Source: an uncultured Pseudohongiella sp.
Lineage (GTDB): Bacteria > Pseudomonadota > Gammaproteobacteria > Pseudomonadales > Pseudohongiellaceae
NCBI GenBank assembly: GCA_951812965.1
Contig: OX638341.1
Location: 1,222,438 to 1,286,437 of the forward strand
Length of the DNA stretch: 64,000 bases
Direction: 5' to 3'
Below are positions 50,290 to 58,902 of the stretch, in pieces. Position 1 is the first letter of the stretch. Each line of letters opens with the position of its first letter. Made by a program: the position numbers and the translations under genes. Below the pieces are notes generated by a model. It was not told where the DNA came from and ran no database searches. It saw only the letters and a program-made list of their open reading frames with translations.

Positions 50290-51858
50290 TTACAATTGTT
50301 GGGACTTTTGGGCGCCGTATTCCCGGAGAATCTCAGCCGCTGACTGTTCCGGGACCGGCGCGTTCGATTCCAGATTCAATATGCTCGGCCTGGCCGGCGC
50401 CTCGGCAATGTCGAGTGGCGTCTGGCCGCGGCCGTTCACGGCGTTTACGTCGGCTCCGCGCTCGGCCAATTCCCTGACAATGGTCAAGAGGTTTCTCGCC
50501 GTCGCATCGTGAAGCGCGGTTGCGCCGGTGAAGTCGGCCTGGTCAATGTCTACGCCGTGCTCAGCAGCAGTGATCACGGCCTCCCGAGCTAGCCGCTCTT
50601 CACCAACCGGGTCTTCGGTGGCAAGGACATAATATCGATCACGGTCGCTGGCGCCTCTCACTGCCGCCTGCAAGGAACTTGCAAATCCGCCCACGACCTC
50701 GGGCGGCGGCGGATTGACGCGGGATTCCCTGTCACGCAGTCGACGGTAACTCTCCAGCGTGGTCATAAAAGGGTCCGCTCCGCCTCGCTTTAGCGCGCGC
50801 ATGATTTCCGCCTCACGGAAGTTGGCCGCAAGCCAGTACGGCGTGGCGCTCACCATCGGGGTTCGGAAAGCCCAGTCTTCGCTTGCGCGTTGTGTCGGGG
50901 TGGGCCGTTCAAGACGCACGTTCGGGTCCGCGCCATGTTCGAGCAGCGCGATCACCATTTCGAGCTCGCCGCGCAGCACCGCGGCGTGCAGCGCGTTGTA
51001 ACCGGCGCCCATTGCGTCTGGGTCTGCGCCCTGGTCGAGCAATCGGCGCGCCAAAGTGAAGTGTCCGCTATGGGTCGCCACCACGAGCGGGCTGGCGCCG
51101 TTGCCTGCCACACCGTCGATTTCCGCTCCCGCTTCGATCAGTAACCGGGCCACTCCACCATGGCCGTTGCGTGCAGCGAACAACAGCGGCGAATAGCCGC
51201 CGAGTCGCTCGACGATGCCCTGATCAAAAGCGCCGCCGTTCGATGCGTCGGCATACATGAGCCGGGGGCGCACGGTCGAGCGCGCTTCCAGTTCGGCCCC
51301 GGCGGCGATCAACTCCCGCGCGACTTCCATATGCCCCTGGGCTGCCGCCCACATCAGCGCGGTCTGTCCGCGCGAGCGTTCGACGGCGTTCACGTCCGCT
51401 CCGGCTGCGATCAAATGCCGAACGCCCGCGGCCGAGCCTGTCCGCGAAGCTGTCATGACGGGGGCCTCACCCATCGGCAAGGAGAGATTCGGATCGGCGC
51501 CGGCTGCGAGCAATAGCTCGATCAGGCCGGCATGGCCGCCTTCGCTCGCTACAAACAGTGGCGAGGCTCCCAGGCGATTGACCGCGTTGACGTCTGCGCC
51601 GGCTTCGATCAGCAAGGCCGCCATTTCCGGGTCATGCCGGAAAGCCGCCCAATGCAACGCGGTCGCGCCGTCGGCCTGGCGCGCGTCCGGGTCAGCGCCG
51701 CCATCCAGCAGAACTGCAACGGCCTCGACATCCTGATGCCTGGCGGCTTCGATCAGGGTTGCATCCGAAGCCTGTGCCGCGCCGGTTGCGAAAAGGAGAA
51801 TCGCCGGCGCCAGGCCGGCGATGAGCCTTATCCTGACTTGAGACAGCGTCCCGAACAT
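50290..51858 (-). CDS. Exported ankyrin-repeat protein
   Basis: A 522-aa protein with a signal peptide (LIAGLAPAILLFATGAAQASDA). At least nine ankyrin repeats of the form DGATALHWAAFRHDPEMAALLIEAGADVNAV follow, with the last pair (TGATALHDATARNLLTIVRELAERGADVNAVNGRGQTPLDIA) close to the C-terminus. Periplasmic ankyrin proteins bind other proteins. It is the last gene of an operon starting with the DUF1592 and DUF1552 genes; the three-gene set is a recurrent cluster in marine and planctomycete-like genomes. Its role is likely protein-protein scaffolding. Confidence 0.87.
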   Translation of the reverse strand: MFGTLSQVRIRLIAGLAPAILLFATGAAQASDATLIEAARHQDVEAVAVLLDGGADPDARQADGATALHWAAFRHDPEMAALLIEAGADVNAVNRLGASPLFVASEGGHAGLIELLLAAGADPNLSLPMGEAPVMTASRTGSAAGVRHLIAAGADVNAVERSRGQTALMWAAAQGHMEVARELIAAGAELEARSTVRPRLMYADASNGGAFDQGIVERLGGYSPLLFAARNGHGGVARLLIEAGAEIDGVAGNGASPLVVATHSGHFTLARRLLDQGADPDAMGAGYNALHAAVLRGELEMVIALLEHGADPNVRLERPTPTQRASEDWAFRTPMVSATPYWLAANFREAEIMRALKRGGADPFMTTLESYRRLRDRESRVNPPPPEVVGGFASSLQAAVRGASDRDRYYVLATEDPVGEERLAREAVITAAEHGVDIDQADFTGATALHDATARNLLTIVRELAERGADVNAVNGRGQTPLDIAEAPARPSILNLESNAPVPEQSAAEILREYGAQKSQQL

Positions 51859-51879
51859 CGGTTTACTCCTGGCGCGGCG

Positions 51880-53205
51880 CTAGACCTCGCTCAACAATTC
51901 AAGCGGGCCGGTGCTGTCGCTCAACTGTTCCACCGGCATGCCCATCTTGTCGAGCATCGTCAGATGCAGGTTGCTGGCCGGCGTACCTGCCGGATAGCGG
52001 ATATGACGGCCGCCCTGAAGCTTGCCAGCGCCACCGCCGAACAGCACGAGCGGCAACTCGCGGTTATCGTGCAGGTTGCTGTCGGACATGCCTGCGCCAT
52101 ACAGCAGCAGCAAGTTGTCGAGCAAAGTTCCCTCGCCGTCCGGCGTCGCGTCGAGCTTGTCGAGGTAGTAGGCGAACAGGCTGGTATGGAATTCGTTGAT
52201 CTTCGTGATCTTCTCGTACAGCACCGGGTCGTTGCGGTGATGCGAGGTCGGATGGTGCGAATCCGGCACGCCGATTTCGGCATAGGTGCGGCCGCTCAGT
52301 TCCCGGCCCATCATAAAGGTGATGACGCGGGTCAGGTCGGTTTGATAGGCCAGCACCTGCAGGTCGAACATGAGCTTGGCGTGCGCTTCGTAGGTATCCG
52401 GCACCCCCGAGGGTTGCGTCAGTTCCGGCAGGTCGCGGCTGCTTTGCGCTTCGGCCATCTGGATTCGCCGTTCGACGTCGCGTACGGCATCGAGATACTG
52501 GTCGAGCTTGGCGCGGTCGCCGGCGCCCACCCTGCCGTTAAGTTCGGCGACTCGCTCGTTCAGGGAATCCAGCAGGCTGCGGTCCTTGCGGATGCGCTGG
52601 AGCCGCACGGCCGGATCGGTAGTGCCGATGTCGCCGAACAGGCGCTCGAACACCAGCCGCGGATTGGTTTCCATCGGCAGCGGCGTATTCGCGTCGCGCC
52701 AGGCGATGGTGCTGGTGTACAAGCAACTGAAACCGATGTCGCAGGAGCCGAACACGTCGTTTTCGTCGAGCGCGAGTTCCAGCGAGCCGAGTTGCGTCTC
52801 CTGGCCCAGTCGGCGGGCCACGAGCTGGTCGATGGACACCGATGCCTGGAGATCGCTTTCCGTGCGGGCGGGTGTCGCGCCGGTGAGAAAACGGGTCGAA
52901 GCGCTGGCATGCACTCCGGCATTGCTCGCCACGCCATTGAGCCCGCTCAGCACGAGCATTCGGTCGCGCCAGGCGGCCATAGGCTGAAGAATACGGGTGA
53001 GTTCGAAGTCCGTTCCTTCGGCGGCCGGCGTCCAGGCCTTCATTGCCATACCGTTCGGTACGTAGACCACGCCGAGCCGGCGCGTCGCCTGGGGCTGCGT
53101 ATTGGCCAGCGCCGGCGTCATGCTGTCGAGCAGGGGCAGCGCCAGGCTCGCGCCCAGACCTCGCAACATCGTACGCCGCGAAAGTTTCTTCTTGAGAATG
53201 ATCAT
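51880..53205 (-). CDS. DUF1552 protein, Tat-exported
   Basis: A 441-aa protein starting MIILKKKLSRRTMLRGLGASLALPLLDSM, a twin-arginine-type signal. The body is the DUF1552 domain: GVVYVPNGMAMKAWTPAAEGTDFELTRILQPM, RDRMLVLSGLNG, FDLQVLAYQTDLTRVITFMMGRELSGRTYAEIGVPDSHHPTSHH, and LYGAGMSDSNLHDNRELPLVLFGGG. DUF1552 resembles sulfatase/alkaline-phosphatase-type folds, with the HH and SDSN residues probably metal-linked. Its start overlaps the upstream DUF1592 gene by 4 bases. The biochemical activity is not established. Confidence 0.88.
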   Translation of the reverse strand: MIILKKKLSRRTMLRGLGASLALPLLDSMTPALANTQPQATRRLGVVYVPNGMAMKAWTPAAEGTDFELTRILQPMAAWRDRMLVLSGLNGVASNAGVHASASTRFLTGATPARTESDLQASVSIDQLVARRLGQETQLGSLELALDENDVFGSCDIGFSCLYTSTIAWRDANTPLPMETNPRLVFERLFGDIGTTDPAVRLQRIRKDRSLLDSLNERVAELNGRVGAGDRAKLDQYLDAVRDVERRIQMAEAQSSRDLPELTQPSGVPDTYEAHAKLMFDLQVLAYQTDLTRVITFMMGRELSGRTYAEIGVPDSHHPTSHHRNDPVLYEKITKINEFHTSLFAYYLDKLDATPDGEGTLLDNLLLLYGAGMSDSNLHDNRELPLVLFGGGAGKLQGGRHIRYPAGTPASNLHLTMLDKMGMPVEQLSDSTGPLELLSEV

Positions 53206-55697
53206 ATCTCGATACTCGTCTCTATTTTGCGCATCTGGAACGGGGCGCTTTCGATCACACCCATGATCACCGACGACCAGCGATATTCGTCTTCTTCGGC
53301 GGCGCGCACGATTGCGCGCACCGTCGGCATGTCATAGTACTCCAGACCGCGCCCGAGAGCATAGGTCAGGAGCTTTTCGGTCACCGCGCCAACGAAGTCG
53401 CGGGGCTTGTCGAGCAGCAGATCCCGCAGTCCGTTCGGCCCGTCGAACTCGGCGCCGCCGGGTATCGCGCCCGAGGCGTCGATCGGCTGACCCGCGTACA
53501 GGTCGCGCCATTTGCCCACGGCATCGTAGTTTTCCAGCGCGAAACCGAGCGGATCCATGGCCGCGTGACACGAGCGGCAAGCCGGATTCTCCCGATGCTG
53601 GGCCATCGCCTCGCGCATCGACAACACCCTGCCGTCCTCGTTGGCTTCCTCAAGCGCCGGCACGTTGGGCGGGGGCTCCGGCGGGGGCGCGCCGAGCAGA
53701 TTTTCCAGTACGTACTTGCCGCGCAGCACCACCGAGGTGCGATTCGGATACGAAGTCACCGTCAGCAGGCTGCCATGGCCGAGCAGGCCGCCGCGCCGGC
53801 CGCCGTCGAGCGCGACCTTGCGGAAGCGGTTTCCGTAGATGCCGGGGATTCCGTAATGTTGCGCGAGCCGCTCGTTAACATAGCTGTAATCGGCGCTCAG
53901 CAATTCGAGCATGCTTCGGTTCGAGCGAATCTGGTCGTCGATGAACAGTTCGGTCTCTCGTTTGAAGGCTTCGCGCAGGTTTTCGTCAAATTCGGGAAAG
54001 CCGGACGGCAGTGGATAGTGGCCATCGAGATTGCGCAAATAGAGCCATTGGCCGACGAAGTTTTCGATGAAGGCGCTTGCCCGCGGATCGGCCATCATGC
54101 GATCTACCTGTGATTCGAGTACCCCGGAATCGCGCAAGGCGCCGCGTTCGGCCAGATCGAGCAGCTCGTCGTCCGGAATGCTGCTCCACAGGAAGAAGGA
54201 CAGCCGTGACGCGAGTTCGAGATCGCTGATCGCGTATACGGCGCCGGGTTCGGCGTCCGCCGCATCCTGCTCGATGCGAAACAGGAAGTCGGGTGAGACC
54301 AGCACTCGCTCAAGAGCGAACTGGATTCCCGTGTCGAATCCGCCGTCGCGGCGGCCGGTCTCGTAGAATTCGTACAACTCGGCAAGATCGCTCCCGGTCA
54401 CAGGGCGGCGATATGCGCGGCGCGCCAGCGTGCCAAGAATCTCCCTGGCGCAGGCCGGCTCCGCATCGGCGCTGACCGGGCTGCAAGTGAAGATTTGCCG
54501 CCGGCTGGGTGTGTCGCCGGGCCCGTCAACCGACAACGGCCCTTCGATGGAGATGCTGCCCAGGCTCGGATTGGCGTCGGGCAACTCGGTTACCGCCAGG
54601 TGGTAGCCGAACAGGCGCGGTTGCAGGATACCTTCGGCTTCCCACATCTCGCGCGGAAAAGTCGCGCCGATGATGCGCGGGCCGGCCTCCACCGGAATCT
54701 CGAATTCGAAGCCTTCCTCGGCGAAGACCATCATGAACTCTTCCCAGTCGTCGCTGCCGCGGATATTGCCCGCGAAACTGTACGGCGCCGGAGTTCCCGG
54801 CGCATCGCCGCCGAAGCCGAAGGTTTCGAGACGCTCGCCGTCAAGACTGATCTCGACCTCGTGGGGCGAGTCGTAGCCGCGCACGAAATCTACATAATTG
54901 GTCTGCAACTTGACGGTAATCCGATATTCGCCATCGACCGGGAAGTTGTGTTCGAACGCGGCGCCGCCGCGTGAGCCGAAAGGCAACTCATCGCTGAGCC
55001 GGTCGTCCTGGATCAGGTTCAGCGGCACTTCGTAGGTTTTGATCAGGGTTGAACGCGGCGTGGCGCCCACGGCGAGTTCAGCGATCTTGTGCGCAGCCGA
55101 GACATAGCGCTCCATCAGCGCCGGCGAAAGCGACAGCACTTCAGCGTTATTGTCGAAGCCGTGCCGGTCGGGCGGGTCGGGAGGAATCAGTTCGGAGACT
55201 TCGATGTCGAGATCGAGCAGGTCACGCACGGCGTTGCGGTACTCGGTCTGATTAAGGCGATGAAATGCCTCGACCCGCCCCGGATTCACCTGTTGTGCTG
55301 CTACCCGGTCGAGTTCGGCCTCCAGCCAGACGCGAAATCCGTCGTAACTCGCCTTGTCCGGGCGCGGATTCTCCGGGGGCGGCATCACGCCTACGCGCAA
55401 TTTGCGCACGACATTCTCCCACAGCGCAGGATTCTCCGACAGATCGGACACATTTTCGGTGTCGAGCGTCAGACCGACATCGCGCAGTTGGGCGAAAAGC
55501 TGCGATTCGCCCGGCGTAACGGGCAAATTGACGATCGCCTGGTTATGGCAGGTGACGCAATACCGGTCGAGCAGCCCCCGCTGCGCGGCAGCATCGCCCG
55601 CGGCGCCTGGAGCCTCCGCGGCCAGTAGAAAGCCGGATGCCGTAACGCCCATGCCGAATGCAAGCAGTTTGATCATGCTCAATGGAGCCTTTGCCAT
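53202..55697 (-). CDS. DUF1592-type multidomain cytochrome-like protein (DUF1587/1592/1588/1585)
   Basis: An 831-aa exported protein with signal MIKLLAFGMGVTASGFLLAAE. A c-type haem site DRYCVTCHNQ lies near residue 50. The DUF1587 (about residues 135-200), DUF1595/1592 (about 440-640) and DUF1588/1585 (about 650-820) regions follow, with a second CxxCH, NPACRSCHAAMD, near residue 715. These multi-domain proteins come from planctomycete-like gene families but are widespread in marine proteobacteria. The two haem motifs suggest electron transfer linked to the DUF1552 protein. It is the first gene of the operon with DUF1552 and ankyrin genes. IS copy B lies 57 bases upstream of its start. Confidence 0.88.
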   Translation of the reverse strand: MAKAPLSMIKLLAFGMGVTASGFLLAAEAPGAAGDAAAQRGLLDRYCVTCHNQAIVNLPVTPGESQLFAQLRDVGLTLDTENVSDLSENPALWENVVRKLRVGVMPPPENPRPDKASYDGFRVWLEAELDRVAAQQVNPGRVEAFHRLNQTEYRNAVRDLLDLDIEVSELIPPDPPDRHGFDNNAEVLSLSPALMERYVSAAHKIAELAVGATPRSTLIKTYEVPLNLIQDDRLSDELPFGSRGGAAFEHNFPVDGEYRITVKLQTNYVDFVRGYDSPHEVEISLDGERLETFGFGGDAPGTPAPYSFAGNIRGSDDWEEFMMVFAEEGFEFEIPVEAGPRIIGATFPREMWEAEGILQPRLFGYHLAVTELPDANPSLGSISIEGPLSVDGPGDTPSRRQIFTCSPVSADAEPACAREILGTLARRAYRRPVTGSDLAELYEFYETGRRDGGFDTGIQFALERVLVSPDFLFRIEQDAADAEPGAVYAISDLELASRLSFFLWSSIPDDELLDLAERGALRDSGVLESQVDRMMADPRASAFIENFVGQWLYLRNLDGHYPLPSGFPEFDENLREAFKRETELFIDDQIRSNRSMLELLSADYSYVNERLAQHYGIPGIYGNRFRKVALDGGRRGGLLGHGSLLTVTSYPNRTSVVLRGKYVLENLLGAPPPEPPPNVPALEEANEDGRVLSMREAMAQHRENPACRSCHAAMDPLGFALENYDAVGKWRDLYAGQPIDASGAIPGGAEFDGPNGLRDLLLDKPRDFVGAVTEKLLTYALGRGLEYYDMPTVRAIVRAAEEDEYRWSSVIMGVIESAPFQMRKIETSIEI

Positions 55698-55754
55698 ATC
55701 AGGCCGAGAATAGCATCACCCCGTCAGATCATGAAGCTTCTGTGCGTGTTCGGT

Positions 55755-57830
55755 CAGGGCCATCTTATAGTCACATAGGTAGTTGGGGTTCTCAGTTGTT
55801 TGGTTTGATTGCGGTCGGGCTGGGGGGGTGTTGTTTTGACGGTTTTGCTCGTTCTGTGGACGGGAGCGGTTGGGCGGGAATCGATATTGGCACTTGCCAG
55901 CTTGTTCGGTACGGTTTGGGCCGGTGCGTTTTGGGGCTGGGTCAGGCGGCGTTGACGACTTCGCGCAGGGCGTCGCCCTGGCGGGCGGCGTAATGTCGCT
56001 GGGCCTGTGGTTGGTGCTTGAAGCGGCCGCGCAGGCGGATGATGGAGATGGCGACGTTGGACAGGCAGGCCAGATTGCGGGGCAGTTTGCCGTTGCGGAC
56101 CCGAGACCGATCCTCGTCCCAGGACCAATCGCGAACATAGTGAAGTCGATTTTCGATTTCCCAGTGTCCGCGGTTCAGGGCGAGTATTTCCGCGGGGCCG
56201 GCGCGGTCGGCGCCGAGCGAAGTGAGACCGTACACGGTTTCGACGGTGGTGGTGTTTTTCTTCAGGACGGTGCGCCGCCGGCGGATGCGGAAAGCCTGGC
56301 GGCGTCCCGGCAGGGCGGCCAGATCGTCCGGGCATTCCTCCAGCGACAGCAGCGCGCAAGCGCGTTCCTCCAGGCGTCCGTGGCCCTTGTCGAGCGTTTC
56401 GGCGGCGGGCGCGGCGTCGAAGGCGGCATTGAAGGCCGCGAGGTCTTCGCGCAGGGTTTTGCGGTTGCCCTTGACGGGCATCACATAGTCCGCGCCTTCG
56501 TCGAGGATCAAGCGCGCGGTTTTCGGGCAACTGTGCAAGGCGTCCAGCGTCAACACGCGACCGCCGACGTCCAGTTCCCGGATCAGGCGCCGGGCGCCGC
56601 GGATCTCCCCGCCCGCGCTGTCCGAGGCGGTCTGGCCGGCGACGATGCCGGCGCCGTGCGTGACCGCGGCCAGCAACATGCGCCCGTCGTCCGGCCCGGC
56701 CGGCCGATGGAGCGGGGCAGCCTTGCCGTCAATGGCCAAAGCGCCCTCCGGGGGCCGCCGGGCGGCCGAGAACCGCCGTACCGCCCGGTCCAGCGCGTCC
56801 GGATCGATACCCGACAGCAGGCGGTGCATGCTCGCCCGCGAAGGCGGTGTCAGCCGACCGGTGGTCGGACTGCGAAAAGCCCGCACCGCCGCCAGTTGCC
56901 GCTGGTCCAGCCGCGCCCCGAACTCGGCGATGGCGGTCGGCCCCTGGGCGCCGGCCAGCTTCGCCGCCACGGCAATGGCCAGCACGCTCGCCAGCGAGTG
57001 CCGCACCCCGCGCGCGCAACGAAACTCCGGCACCTGCCGCAGGTGATCGAACAGGCTGCGCAGTCGGCCGGGTTCCGGCAACTCCGGCTCCTCTTGTCCG
57101 CAACCCCAATGCGCAGGTTCGGCCAGCCCGGCCAAGTCAGTGCCCGCGCTCGGCGCCAAAGGCCGCAGCCACACCGTCTTCGGCTCTCCGTGCGCCACCC
57201 AGCCGCCGCCGGACCGGGCGTAACCACGCGTCACGCCGACTTGCTCCCACCCGGCGGCGCGGTAACACACACCCCGGAATCGGGACGGGTCGACGAAAGT
57301 CTCCGCCAGCAGCACCGGATGGCCGAACCGCGCCTCCATGTCCGCGGAAAGACGGCGCGCCGAAAGCGCCAGCACGCGGGAGGCCAGGTTCGGCGCCCGA
57401 CCGCGGGGCAGCACCAGAAAACGGCAGTTGTTCGCAATCAACCGCAAACGCCTGAACTGCTGCTCCGGCGCCCAGCCGATCCAGGCGTCCCGCGCCTTGA
57501 CCTTGAACGCCCCGGCGCACCAGCCGAGCAGCGCCAGCCATTCACCGTCCGGACCCGTCGCCACATGCCGGATCCCGTGACCGAACATGCCTCGGAAACC
57601 CAGATAGTGCTCCGCGTCCATCACACGATCCCACCGGGCCCGCTCGGCCGCGTCGGAAACAGGCCGCACCTCGACCGCGGACAGGGAAAAACCCAATTCC
57701 ACAGCAGCGTCGTTGTGCTCATGTGCGCGATCAGACATGGAACCAGCGTAACCCTTCCAGCGCCAAATGTCCAGACCGGAAATTTCCGGCAATGCTTCAG
57801 TTGGTTAACGACGACTTTAAGATGGCCCTG
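55755..57830 (-). mobile_element. ISAs1-type insertion sequence, copy B (inverted)
   Basis: A 2076-bp element, identical in length and in all inspected sequence to copy A at 1507, in the opposite orientation. The ends CAGGGCCATCTTATAGTC and, on the other side, CAGGGCCATCTTAAAGTC are those of copy A. It is flanked by the direct repeat GCGTGTTCGGT (55744-55754 and 57831-57841), different from that of copy A, showing independent insertion. The right flank runs directly into the GTAG-REP pair at 57840. Confidence 0.93.
55942..57738 (-). CDS. ISAs1-type transposase with N-terminal DUF4338 (DruA-like) domain
   Basis: A 598-aa protein, identical to the product of copy A at 1599 along its whole length. 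The start ATG at 57738 is the same position of the element. It carries the DUF4338 domain, the transposase-associated helical domain and the D337, D399 and E529 catalytic residues. The identity between the two copies means that either transposition or gene conversion was recent. It is the only gene of the element. Confidence 0.9.
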   Translation of the reverse strand: MSDRAHEHNDAAVELGFSLSAVEVRPVSDAAERARWDRVMDAEHYLGFRGMFGHGIRHVATGPDGEWLALLGWCAGAFKVKARDAWIGWAPEQQFRRLRLIANNCRFLVLPRGRAPNLASRVLALSARRLSADMEARFGHPVLLAETFVDPSRFRGVCYRAAGWEQVGVTRGYARSGGGWVAHGEPKTVWLRPLAPSAGTDLAGLAEPAHWGCGQEEPELPEPGRLRSLFDHLRQVPEFRCARGVRHSLASVLAIAVAAKLAGAQGPTAIAEFGARLDQRQLAAVRAFRSPTTGRLTPPSRASMHRLLSGIDPDALDRAVRRFSAARRPPEGALAIDGKAAPLHRPAGPDDGRMLLAAVTHGAGIVAGQTASDSAGGEIRGARRLIRELDVGGRVLTLDALHSCPKTARLILDEGADYVMPVKGNRKTLREDLAAFNAAFDAAPAAETLDKGHGRLEERACALLSLEECPDDLAALPGRRQAFRIRRRRTVLKKNTTTVETVYGLTSLGADRAGPAEILALNRGHWEIENRLHYVRDWSWDEDRSRVRNGKLPRNLACLSNVAISIIRLRGRFKHQPQAQRHYAARQGDALREVVNAA

Positions 57831-57839
57831 GCGTGTTCG

Positions 57840-57916
57840 GTAGGGGCGAGGCATGCCTCGCCCGTCAGTTGCACGGTTTCGGGGCCGTTCGCGGGCGAGG
57901 CATGCCTCGCCCCTAC
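57840..57916. repeat. GTAG-REP pair (inverted, BIME-like)
   Basis: Perfect palindromes at 57844-57863 (preceded by GTAG) and 57893-57912 (followed by CTAC) around a spacer with GCACGGTTTCGGGG. It begins within the target duplication of IS copy B and lies 38 bases downstream of the ribose-type permease gene. Confidence 0.92.
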
Positions 57917-57954
57917 GGTCTCACATACCTATACAGCTACAAAGTTCAACAGGA

Positions 57955-58902
57955 TCATTGCCGGCTGCGCCAGCGGTCGAGTAGTACGGCGAGGATGATG
58001 ACCAGTCCCGTGATCAGGCGCTTGAAAGGTTCGGACACGCCTAGTTGCGCAAGGCCAGTCTGCAATACCGAAATGATCAGTACACCGATGAACGCACCGA
58101 TAATCGATCCGCGCCCGCCCATGAGACTGGTGCCGCCGATGACGGCAGCGGCGATGGCCGACAACTCAAGGCCGATTGCCGCATTCGGGTCCGATGCTCC
58201 GAGGTAGGCCGCGTTCATGAGCCCGCCAAGCCCTGCCAGCAGTCCGGAAATCACCAGCACCGCCGCCAGGTAGGGCTCGGTGCGGATGCCCGAAATCTTT
58301 GCTGCCTGTTCATTGGCGCCGATGGCGATCAGGTAGCGCCCGAATACCGTGCGCGTCAGGACCATTTGCGCCAGGATCACCATGGACAGCGCGATCAGGA
58401 AGGACGGCGAAACGCCAAGGCCGGATATCGGCAATGACAATGCCTGGATGTCAGGACCGATGTACATGGTCTGCGAGCCAGTGATCATGTAGGCCATGCC
58501 GCGACCGGCTTCCAGCATGCCGAGCGTCACGATGAAGATCGGCAGGCGGAGATAGCTGCCCAGCAAGCCGTTGACGAGGCCGGCGCAGCCTCCCGCCAAT
58601 ATCCCCAGGGCCGCCGCCAGCGCCAGCGGCAACTCGTAGACGGTAAAGGCAACGCCGACGACCGCCGCGCTCACCGCGACTACCGAACCGACCGACAGGT
58701 CGATGCCGCCGCTGATCAGGACAAGGGTCATGCCGATGGTGACCACGGTCAACGCCGGCAGTTGGGTCAGGATCGCCGCCATCGTGCCGGTGCTCAGGAA
58801 GTTGTCCGCGGTTACTGCGAAGAACGCCACCAGAAATAGCAGGGCGAGGAAGATGAACAATTCCTCGAATGCCAGGCTCAGTTTTTGCAATACCCGATTC
58901 AC
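57955..58902 (-). CDS. rbsC: Ribose-type ABC transporter permease
   Basis: A 315-aa protein from a GTG at 58902, overlapping the ATPase stop by 4 bases (GTGA). It has about 8-10 hydrophobic helices with the BPD_transp_2 pattern (GMTLVLISGGIDLSVGSVVAVSAAVVG, GLVNGLLGSYLRLPIFIVTLGMLEAGRG, and a late GLELSAIAAAVIGGTSLMGGRGSIIGAFIGVLII). RbsC-type permeases form a homodimer with the RbsA ATPase in the inner membrane. It is the last gene of the ribose operon. The sugar could also be another pentose or autoinducer-like compound. Confidence 0.9.
   Translation of the reverse strand: MNRVLQKLSLAFEELFIFLALLFLVAFFAVTADNFLSTGTMAAILTQLPALTVVTIGMTLVLISGGIDLSVGSVVAVSAAVVGVAFTVYELPLALAAALGILAGGCAGLVNGLLGSYLRLPIFIVTLGMLEAGRGMAYMITGSQTMYIGPDIQALSLPISGLGVSPSFLIALSMVILAQMVLTRTVFGRYLIAIGANEQAAKISGIRTEPYLAAVLVISGLLAGLGGLMNAAYLGASDPNAAIGLELSAIAAAVIGGTSLMGGRGSIIGAFIGVLIISVLQTGLAQLGVSEPFKRLITGLVIILAVLLDRWRSRQ

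Noticed and set aside
51532..53337. A 601-codon open frame antisense to the DUF1552 gene
   Set aside because: No signal, domain or composition of a real protein; the opposite strand encodes a clear DUF1552 protein in an operon.
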